Below are positions 43,001 to 55,000 of a stretch of DNA of 64,000 nucleotides, one piece after another. This DNA is from Serripes groenlandicus (taxonomy: Eukaryota; Mollusca; Bivalvia; Cardiida; Cardiidae): NCBI GenBank assembly GCA_031761405.1, contig JASEVX010000007.1, positions 25,384,859 to 25,448,858 of the forward strand, given 5' to 3'. The translations under genes and the position numbers were made by a program. Position 1 is the first letter of the stretch, and the number at the start of each line of letters is the position of its first letter. The notes beneath the pieces were generated by a model, which was not told the origin of the DNA, ran no database searches, and worked only from the letters and a program-made list of their open reading frames with translations.

Positions 43001-46000
43001 TTGCAGAGAAATAGCCCGGAAATGAATTTAGTCATACATAGCCTGATGGTGGAGTAAAGGGCCATAACTCCGTGAAAAATAATCCAACCGGAACGCAAAC
43101 ACGATATGCGCATCTACACTTGGTGGTGATCCTTCCTATGAAGTTTCATAAAATTCCAAAAAGCGGTTGCAGAGAGATAGCCCGGAAATGAATTAAGTCA
43201 TACATAGCCTGATGGTGGGGTAAAGGGCCATAACTCCGTGCAAAATAATCCAACCGGAACGCAAACACGATATGCGCATCTACACTTGGTGGTGATCCTT
43301 CCTATGAAGTTTCATATAATTCCAAAAAGCGGTTGCAGAGAAATAGCCCGGAAATGAATTTAGTCATACATAGCCTGATGGTGGAGTAAAGGGCCATAAC
43401 TCCGTGAAAAATAATCCAACCGGAACGCAAACACGATATGCGCATCTACACTTGGTGGTGATCCTTCCTATGAAGTTTCATAAAATTCCAAAAAGCGGTT
43501 GCAGAGAAATAGCCCGGAAATGAATTTAGTCATACATAGCCTGATGGTGGGGTAAAGGGCCATAACTCCGTGCAAAATAATCCAACCGGAACGCAAACAC
43601 GATATGCGCATCTACACTTGGTGGTGATCCTTCCTATAAAGTTTCATAAAATTCCAAAAAGCGGTTGCAGAGAAATAGCCCGGAAATGAATTTAGTCATA
43701 CATAGGGGTAAAGGGCCATAACTCGTCAGGGTCAAGGTCACAAGGTCAAAAAAATTGGTATTGATGGAAAGGGGTTGTCACAAGGAATACACATGTGAAA
43801 TATGAAAGCAGTACCTATTACGGTTCAGAAGTTATGACCAAGGTTAAAGTTTTTGTGACAGCGTGACTGACGGACGGACTGACGGACTGACGAATGAGAA
43901 ATAATAGTCCCCAGCTTTCGCTAAAAGCGGGGGACAATAATAGAAGTGAAAACATTGATCAATGGGAAATAATTCTAGTACTTACATATTTGACGTGCTG
44001 GCTTGTCTCCCTGCACTTATGTAACACCGGATGAAGAAGTCCATCAATTCCATTCACAAATCCTCCATAGGTGAATATGTCTTGGTCAACAATAGCTACT
44101 CCATTGACAGTAACCTGTTATAAAGGTCAACATGTCTTGATCAACAATGGCTACTCAATTAGCATTAACTTTTAACAAGAGATGTTTGTCAAACATTATG
44201 CCCCGCTGAGTGCCATATTGTATTGTCAGGAATATTTGGACAATTGAATAAAATAAAAGAGTGCCATGGGTGCAGGCAATGTCGAGTTATCACTCAGACA
44301 AGATTTTGCGATCAAGGCCAGTGACCTCGAAATCAAGTCATCTACTGGTCAGGCCCAACCTCCAAATCAGCCTGAGGGCCATGGGTGCAGGCAATGTTGA
44401 GTTATCACTCGGACAAGCTTTTCACATTCACGGTCACTGTGACCTTGACCTTTGACCTGATGACCTCAAAATCAATAGGGGTCATCTACTGGTAACCCCC
44501 ACCAGCCTTCATGTCAAGTTTGAGGGCCATGGGTGCAGGCAATGTTGAGTTATCACTTGGACCACTTTTTCACGTTAAAGGTCACTGTGACCTTGATCTT
44601 TGATCTGATGACCTCAAAATGAATATGGGTCATCTCCTGGTCACCCCAGCCTCCATGTCAAGTTTGTGGGCCATGTTGAGTTATCACTCGGACAAGCTCT
44701 TTGCATTCAAGGTCACTGTGACCATGAACTTTGACCCAATGACCTCAAAATCAAATAAGGGTCATCTACTGGTAGCCATGTCAAGTTTGAAGCTCATTGG
44801 TGCAGGCAATGGCCAGTTATCACTCGGACAAGCTTTTCAAGGTCACAGTGACCTTGACCTTGAACCTCAAAATCAATAGAGGTCATCTAATGATCATCCC
44901 CAGCCTCCATGTCAAGTTTGAGAACCTTGACCTTTGACCTGATGACCTTGAAATCAATAGGGGTCATCTACTGGTCAGGCCCTACCTCAAAGTCCTGAGA
45001 CCTACTGACCGACCAACATGTGCAAAGCAATTTACCCCCTGTTCTTCGAAGGGGGCATAATAAAGGTCAGCATGTCTTAGTCAAATTTACATTAACCATT
45101 AATAAAGGTGATCTTGTCTTGGTCAACATTGGCTTCTCCATTTACAGTAACCTGTAATCAAGGTCAACATGTATTGATCAACAAAGGCTTCTCCATTGAC
45201 ATTAACCTGTTATAAAGTTGGACATGTCTTCGTTAAAAATGGATACTCCATTAATAGTAACATTTAATAGCATCAACAAACAAGTAAATAATAATTTTTT
45301 GGGTAAGAGGGATGCTTATACTTACTTCCTTCTGAGCTAGCTATAATAGCATTAAGGGCCCAGTCCCAAGAGCTGGTAATCCAGATGTTTGTTGTGATTT
45401 CAAAATAACCGTTTATGTGGAAAAACAGCCAGTTGCTTGCAAAGACTGATGTGTGATGTACCGGTGTGAGAAAGCAACGCAACACATAAGTAGGTGAACT
45501 GGCCACAGTGAAGTGTTTAAGAAAGGTTACAATAGTGCCAACTCAACATAACCCACACTGATATGAGATTGAAATAACAGGGTTCCTGGATCAATCTTCA
45601 TATCAAGAATAAGTGTGTAATGGTAGTATGGTCTGTTAGATAAATGAGTGGTGCTCTGCGAAATCAAACTGTTAGGTATCTGCGATGAGTGTAGATCCAG
45701 ATCAATCAGTGCATTCATCACTATAAATCAATAAGTCATCAAACGTTAAAAGAAACTTCTGTAAAGCCAATGTATTTGGAACTTTGAGCATGAATGTACA
45801 GGTAGGTCTTTTAGCAGATGTGTATGATTGTGTTAAGGCTGGTTTTCCTGGGGCACCACTCAAGAAGAAAAATGAGTAACTAGTCAATTATATCAGAGAA
45901 TACATCTACTTGTTAGCTTTTACTGAGCTAGGTTTTAAAGTTAAATGGAAATGTGTGTGCCTCTTGGACTAGAGGTCCTGAGTTCAAGCCTAGGATGGTT

Positions 46001-49000
46001 AGAATGTGTGTTTAATGTGGTTTACACAAGTTGCTGAGCTGTAACAATTTGTCCATTCTATAATAACAATGACATATTGACTATCGTGACCCTAAATACC
46101 CTTTCCCACTTGCAACAATTCTGCTGCAAAAAGAACTTTTGACATCAAGGCACTTATATGTTTAATCCCAATCAATGAAAGTATACTACCGGTAAGTGAA
46201 AAGATATGAAAGCATTGAGGCAAAAGGGAAAAAAATGGATTTTTAGGACCAAAGAGAACTCTTAAGACATCTGCTGCAGCTACTTCAAACTGTGTCTGCG
46301 GTGGAAAAGGGTTAACTAGCTTTTACCTAAGCTATCTAGCTAAGAAACTTTATTAAAATAAGAATTGGTAAAGCACAACAAAAGTTACACCAGGTGATAA
46401 AAAAGATTCATGACAGCGGATCCAAACAACAACAATAACAAGGTTTTAAGTATAAACAGATCAAATTGATGCCAACCAATATGCACTTACAAACCATCTA
46501 GCAAATAGTTTTTACTTCACCTTGTCTCAGCAGCAGAAGATGACTTTTGAAAACTTAACGAGCAATTTCTCACATTGCCACAAAGTTTTCAAATCTATTC
46601 AAAATGTATACCTTCATTTATAGATATATTTCCACATTTTAGTTTAGATGATTTCAAAGTTGTCTGTTGCAGATTTGTTGTATAAAGAAAAAAGGTTAAC
46701 TAAAACAGAAGCAATTAGACACAGGTGCATCTGAATAAAGAACATTTCCTCCTTTTATCGCAATCAATTTTTTTTACACTTTATTTTGTGTACATTTTTC
46801 ATTAAGGTTTGCCTAGATTGTTCTCAAAGTCATCCTATGGAGATTAGTTAAGATTAAACGGTTGTGTATACTTTACATTGTACCATCCATAAACTTTAAG
46901 ATCCAACTGATGTCTGTAACCCAATGCTGTAGTAAGGGTCCCATTACTAGTAGATGCCATCATCACCTTCACATTGACTATATGGTACAGTAAGTATTCT
47001 GTGGTCTGAAATGTAATAGTGTTTCATCTACTTCAAATTGACTATATGGTACAGTAAGTATTCTGTGGTCTGAAATGTAATAGTGTTTCATCTACTTCAC
47101 ATTGACTATATGGTACAGTAAGTATTCTGTGGTCTGAAATGTAATAGTGTTTCATCACCTTCAAATTGACTATATGGTACAGTATGTATTATGTGGTCTG
47201 AAATGTAAGTGTTTCATCACCTTCAAATTGACTATATGGTACAGTAAGTATTCTGGTCTGAAATGTAATAGTGTTTCATCTACTTCAAATTGACTATATG
47301 GTACAGTAAGTATTCTGTGGTCTGAAATGTAAGTGTTTCATCACCTTAACATTGACTATATGGTACAGTAAGTATTCTGTGGTCTGAAATGTAATAGTGT
47401 TTCATCACCTTCAAATTGACTATATGGTACAGTATGTATTATGTGGTCTGAAATGTAAGTGTTTCATCACCTTCAAATTGACTATATGGTACAGTAAGTA
47501 TTCTGGTCTGAAATGTAATAGTGTTTCATCTACTTCAAATTGACTATATGGTACAGTAAGTATTCTGTGGTCTGAAATGTAAGTGTTTCATCACCTTAAC
47601 ATTGACTATATGGTACAGTAAGTATTCTGTGGTCTGAAATGTAATAGTGTTTCATCACCTTCAAATTGACTATATGGTACAGTAAGTATTCTATGATCTG
47701 AAATGTAAGTGTTTCATCACCTTTAAATTGACTATATGGTACAGTAAGTATTCTGTGGTCTGAAATGTAATAGTGTTTCATCCCCTTCACATTGACTATA
47801 ATGGTACAGTAAGTATTCTGTGGTCTGAAATGTAAGTGTTTCATCTACTTAAAATTGACTATATGGTACAGTAAGTATTCTGGTCTGAAATGTAATAGTG
47901 TTTCATATACTTCAAATTGACTATATGGTACAGTAAGTATTCTGTGGTCTGAAATGTAAGTGTTTCATCACCTTCAAATTGACTATATGGTACAGTAAGT
48001 ATTCTGTGGTCTGAAATGTAAATGAGTGTTTCTTTAATTTAGGAATATATACAACTTTTTTCCTTATACCAAGGCTTTCTGACGCCTCTACAGCAGACTA
48101 TTTTTGAAATGTTTTTAACATAAATGGTATTCAACACTTTCCCAGACACACAACATGGCATGAGAACAGGCTACTTTTAAAAAGTTGTCATATTTATTGG
48201 AGTTGAAGACTTTATGGCAAAAGATGAAATTGTTCATTGAAGCATTTTCTCCTTAAGTCACAATGTCTCCAAAATTTGTCTGCAAGTGGGAAATGGCTAA
48301 TTAATTTGATGTTTCTACTGATAATTTATCTTAATACCAGCACACCAGTTGCGATGCATTCCGATTCCCCACTTCAGGAAAGTTATTACACTATATGTAT
48401 AGCCACCAAGTATTGCCATTATAATGCTTAACCCTTTCCCTCATATAGACGCTTTCTGATGCCTCTGCAGCAGATGGCTTTTTGAAAACAGTGACAAAAG
48501 AAGAAATTGCACAAACGTGCAATTTCTCCTTTTGCCACAATGTTTTCCACTCTTTGTCATGGATTTTCTATGTTTTGACAAAATACTTTCAAAGTCGTCT
48601 GCTGCAGAATTGTCGTATGAGGGAAAGGGTTAACTGTTTCTCTCTTTTACAGACACATCTGAAGCACATGACTTTGTGCTGCAGATTTGCTGTATGTAGA
48701 AAGGTCAAGGCAAAACAAAACTAACCTTTACTTACCACAGTTTGTTTTAAGTGTTTCATAGCACTGTTTGTAGGCACAAACAGAGTGTATTCGGAGGAAT
48801 TACTCTCAAGTCTGTCGGTAAGGTTCTTTTTCTGCAATACAAAAGAAGAAACAATACTATTACATTGATACTATTACAAATTTTCCCTAACAAAGTACAT
48901 ATTTAATAGATGGATGAATCATGATTATTGAATAATAATATTTCTTTAACATAATAAATGAATACAAAATAACCTTTTTCTTTTTACATAAAACATTTGA

Positions 49001-52000
49001 TACAGGATTCTTATCACAATGATTTTACACACAATGATAAACTCAGGCAGGATCATATATATCACTCAGAATAGAGTCCCCATATTAACCCTTTCCCTCA
49101 TATGACAATTCTGCAACAGACGACTGTTAACATATTTTGTCAAAAAGTGAAAAATGTCTTTAATTCTTTAATTGAATGGATATCCTATGACAGAAAGTCG
49201 AAAACATTGTGGCAAAAGTAGAAATTGCTTGTTTTGACCAATTTCTTCTTTTGTCAACATGTTTTCCAAAAGCTGTCTGCTGCAGAGGCGTCAGAAAGCG
49301 TCAATGTGAGGAAAAGGGTTAAAAGTGCAATGGTAAATTTTCTCGGTATAGCTACCATTATCCAGTCACCAAATATACTGTATTCTGGATGCAGCTTGAA
49401 GAAAGTTTCTAAGTCTGGATAATCATCTGGAGAAGTAGGTAAATACGGCATCAGAATCTGAAATACAATCAAAGTAGGTAAATATGGCCTTAGAATCTGA
49501 TATACAATGGAGTAAGTACATTGTTAATATGGTGTTAGAATCTGATATACAATCAAGTAGGTACATTATTAATATGCATTAGAATGTGATATACAATCAA
49601 AGCAGGTAAATATGGTGTTAGAATCTGATAAACAATCAAGTAGGTGCATTGTTAATGTGGTGTTAGAATCTGATATACAATCAAGTAGGTGCATTGATAA
49701 TGTGGTGTTAGAATCTGATAAACAATCAAGTAGGTACATTTTTAATACGGCGTTAGAATCTGATATACAATCAAGGTGTTAGAATCTGATATACAATCAA
49801 GTAGGTACATTGTTAATGTGGTGTTAGAATCTGATATACAATCAAAGCAGGTACATTGTTAATATGGCGTTAGAATCTGATATACAATCAAGTAGGTGCA
49901 TTGTTAATATGGCATTAGAATCTGATATACAATCAAGTAGGTACATTGTTAATGTGGTGTTATAATCTGATATACAATCAAGTAGGTACGTTGTTAATGT
50001 GGTGTTAGAATCTGATATACAATCAAGTAGGTACATTGTTAATACGCCATTAGAATCTGATATACAATCAAGTAGGTGCATTGTTAATGTGGTGTTAGAA
50101 TCTGATATACAATCAAGTAGGTACATTGTTAATACAGCGTTAGAATCTTATATACAATCAAGTAGGTGCATTGTTAATGTGGTGTTAGAATCTGATATAC
50201 AATCAAGTAGGTGCATTGTTAATGTGGTGTTAAAATCTGATATACAATCAAAGCAGGTACATTGTTAATATGACGTTAGAATCTGATATACAATCAAGTA
50301 GGTACATTGTTAATGTGGTGTTATAATCTGATATACAATCAAGTAGTACATTGTTAATGTGGTGTTATAATCTGATATACAATCAAGTAGGTACATTGTT
50401 AATGTGGTGTTATAATCTGATATACAATCAAGTAGGTACATTATTAATACAGCGTTAGAATCTGATATACAATCAAGTAGGTGCATTGTTAATGTGGTGT
50501 TATAATCTGATATACAATCAAGTAGGTACATTATTAATACAGCGTTAGAATCTGATATACAATCAAGTAGGTACATTGTTAATGTGGTGTTATAATCTGA
50601 TATACAATCAAGTAGGTTCATTATTAATACAGCGTTAGAATCTGATATACAATCAAGTAGGTGCATTGTTAATGTGGTGTTATAATCTGATATACAATCA
50701 AGTAGGTACATTATTAATACAGCGTTAGAATCTGATATACAATCAAGAAGGTACATTGTTAATACAGCGTTAGAATCTTATATACAATCAAGTAGGTGCA
50801 TTGTTAATGTGGTGTTAGAATCTGATATACAATCAAGTAGGTACATTGTTAATACAGCGTTAGAATCTGATATACAATCAAGTAGGTACATTGTTAATGT
50901 GGTGTTATAATCTGATATACAATCAAGTAGGTTCATTATTAATACAGCGTTAGAATCTGATATACAATCAAGTAGGTGCATTGTTAATGTGGTGTTATAA
51001 TCTGATATACAATCAAGTAGGTACATTATTAATACAGCATTAGAATCTGATATACAATCAAGTAGGTACATTGTTAATACAGCGTTAGAATCTTATATAC
51101 AATCAAGTAGGTGCATTGTTAATGTGGTGTTAGAATCTGATATACAATCAAGTAGGTACATTGTTAATACAGCGTTAGAATCTGATATACAATCAAGTAG
51201 GTACATTGTTAATGTGGTGTTATAATCTGATATACAATCAAGTAGGTTCATTATTAATACAGCGTTAGAATCTGATATACAATCAAGTAGGTGCATTGTT
51301 AATGTGGTGTTATAATCTGATATACAATCAAGTAGGTACATTATTAATACAGCATTAGAATCTGATATACAATCAAGTAGGTACATTGTTAATACAGCAT
51401 TAGAATCTTATATACAATCAAGTAGGTGCATTGTTAATGTGGTGTTAGAATCTGATATACAATCAAGTAGGTACATTGTTAATACAGCGTTAGAATCTTA
51501 TATACAATCAAGTAGGTGCATTGTTAATGTGGTGTTAGAATCTGATATATAATCAAGTAGGTGCATTGTTAATGTGGTGTTATAATCTGATATATAATCA
51601 AGTAGGTACATTGTTAATGTGGCGTTATAATCTGATATACAATCAAGTAGGTACATTGTTAATGTGGTGTTATAATCTGATATACAATCAAGTAGGTACA
51701 TTGTTAATGTGGTGTTATAATCTGATATACAATCAAGTAGGTGCATTGTTAATGTGGTGTTATAATCTGATATACAATCAAGTAGGTACATTGTTAATAC
51801 AGCGTTAGAATCTGATATACAATCAAGTAGGTACATTGTTAATACAGCGTTAGAATCTTATATACAATCAAGTAGGTGCATTGTTAATGTGGTGTTATAA
51901 TCTGATATATAATCAAGCAGGTACATTGTTAATGTGGTGTTAGAATCTGATATATAATCAAGTAGGTACATTGTTAATGTGGCGTTAGAATCTGATATAC

Positions 52001-55000
52001 AATCAAGTAGGTACATTGTTAATGTGGTGTTAGAATCTGATATACAATCAAAGCAGGTACATTGTTAATATAGCGTTAGAATCTGATATACAATCAAGTA
52101 GGTACATTGTTAATGTGGTGTTAGAATCTGATATACAATCAAAGCAGGTACATTGTTAATATGGCGTTAGAATCTGAAATACAATCAAGAAGGTACATTG
52201 TTAATGTGGTGTTATAATCTGATATACAATCAAGTAGGTACATTATTAATACAGCGTTAGAATCCGATATACAATCAAGTAGGTACATTGTTAATGTGGC
52301 GTTAGAATCTGATATACAATCAAGTAGGTGCATTGTTAATGTGGTGTTAGAATCTGATATACAATCAAAGCAGGTACATTGTTAATATGGCGTTAGAATC
52401 TGATATACAATCAAAGCAGGTACATTGTTAATATGGCGTTAGAATTTGATATACAATCAAGTAGGTACATTGTTAATGTGGTGTTAGAATCTGATATACA
52501 ATCAAAGCAGGTACATTGTTAATATTGCGTTAGAATCTGATATACAATCAAGTAGGTACGATGTTAATGTGGTGTTATAATCTGATATACAATCAAGTAG
52601 GTACGTTGTTAATGTGGTGTTAGAATATGATATACAATCAAGTAGGTACATTTTCAATACGGTGTTAGAATCTGATATACAATCAAACAGGTAAATATGG
52701 CAATAGAATCTGAAATTCACTCAAGAAGGTTAATATGGCAATCTGAAATAAACTCAAGTAGTTTAATATGTCAATTGAATCTGAAATAAACCCATGTAGG
52801 TAAATACAGCAGTAGAATTTACAGATTTGTTGTATATGGGAAAGGGTTAAGGAGTACTTTTTGGAATTTTTAAGTTGGGTTTTTCACAGAGCACCAACAA
52901 TTATTTGATCAGATCCTTAAACATAACAAAAGGATCAAAGATGGCCCTTAATCAATCACCTCAGTGATGTGTAGTAGCAAATGTGTAACTGCTAATATCA
53001 GGGAAAATTTGATCAAGAATGGGAATGAAATTGCAAGGAGTGGACACTGTAGCCTAAACAGTTTATCAGTAAAGGATATTTGTAAATTTTTTCCTAACAT
53101 GTTTTCAAAGCAGACATAAGATGCCACGTCCCCTAAAATATTTATGTAACCCTTTCCCACATACACAAGTCTGCAGCAGATGACTTAAAGGAGAAATTGC
53201 TGAACTTAATTAATTTCTCCATTTATCACAATGTTTTCAAAGTCATCTGCTGCAATAGGGCAAAGGGTAAAAAATACTTACTTTATCTATAATATTGAGG
53301 TATCCATTTGTACATATGATATCTGACTGTAAGACAGTGGCTGCAGGACCACCCACCATTGGGTAAAGCATTGTTTTCTAAAATAGAATAATAACAAGAG
53401 AAAGTTGATGCAACGCATCAATGTCGCCAGAAACCCATACTGCAGTTATACATAACACTTACATTATAGTAGTTGAAAAAAAAACAGTTATCAACAAAAG
53501 GGCATATTGGAACATCAGGGGTGGGGTCAAGTGAAAATGTATCATAACTTGCATTTTGTTTTGTCAACGAAGTGAATGTCCTTCATTGAAATATAATTAA
53601 AGCCTTTCATTGTTTATGATCAATCTCCATTCTAAGGTAGGTTGACCATATACACAGCCAACTTAGTATTGGTCATAAACAGGAAATGAGTAATCTTGCC
53701 AATCATTAGTCTACTCATGTTTTAAAATTATATAATGATGTGTCAATGATGCATAACAATATGCAGATCGCAAGCAAAATGCATGTAGGGAATCTACAAA
53801 GTAGACCACCCTTAAAATACCATATCAGCTAAACAGTTAATTTTCATTAAATTAAGATGACATTTGAAAACATTGTGGCAAAAAAAGATATTGCTAATAA
53901 AGAGTAATTTTTCATTTTGCCACAATGTTTTCAACAGTCAAACTTATTAATATTTTTCACATTTTTTAGTAGATATTTTCAAAGTTGTCTGCTGCAAATT
54001 TGCCTGAAAATGGGAAAAGGTACATTGCATCAAAAAGGTAAGAAATGGTAGCCTCCCTGGATTATAGACTATCTACCATAATGTGATGACAAGAGAATAT
54101 GCAACAATAAAATAGAATATTAAGAATACTTTAATCAACCAAATAAGGACCTTTGCTAAGGTACATAAATGCAATACAAACACATTTAGATAACAACATA
54201 TAATATAACAAATATTCCAAATGTGTATGATGTGCTTTAACTCTTTGGTACATACAACAAATCTGCAGCAGACGACTTTGAACGTATTTTGTCAAAAAAT
54301 AGAAAATCTCTATAATTAAATGGATAACCTATGACTAAAAGTGGAAAACATTGTGGCAAAAGGAGAAATTGCATGTCAACATCACCTGCTAATATGCTAA
54401 AGTGTGATTAATTCTTTCTCACATACAGACGCTTTCTGAAGCCTCTGCAGCAGAAGTCTTTTGAAAACATTTTTTCAAAAGGATAAATTGCTCATAACAA
54501 GCAATTTCTACTTTTGCCACAATGTTTTCAACTCTATTTAATTACTAATCCCTTTCACGTTTATGCCAAGAGGTTTTCAAAGTCATCTGCTGAAGATTTG
54601 GTATACGTGGGAAAGGGTTAACATACAGATGAACGGAAAGAGATCCCTATGTGTCTGTCCACCATGGCAAGTGACACTGAAAGATCAATGTCTCGTTGTT
54701 TGCAAAAAAACATTTTACCTTTGAATTCAAAGGTTTTGTAGATTTGTCAATAAATCCTCTCACTGATACAGACTGCATTAGATGCCTTTGCAGCAGAAAC
54801 AATTTAAAAGATTATGGGAAAAAGTGCTTAAAAAGATTTATGCTTTTACTTCGTGAACGAAATAAAAACATTGTAGGACAGGAACAATTGCTAAAATTAA
54901 GCAATTTCTTCTTTTCCCAGAATGTCTTCAAAAGTCTTCTACAGCAAAGGTGTAACGAAAACGTTCGGTATACGTTGCATTTGATATGCAAATGTACATC

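Noticed and set aside
45955..46010. tRNA-like stretch with GAGTTCAAGCC
   Set aside because: Only the T-arm-like part is present; at most a SINE scrap.
49842..52333. Minus-strand open frames of up to 148 codons made of LLDCISDSN repeats
   Set aside because: They exist only because the 45-bp minisatellite unit is a multiple of three; they span intron sequence and decoy splice sites.
49445..52710. Regular spacing that resembles a CRISPR array
   Set aside because: There are no unique spacers between conserved repeats; the whole 45-bp unit repeats, and the context is an animal intron.
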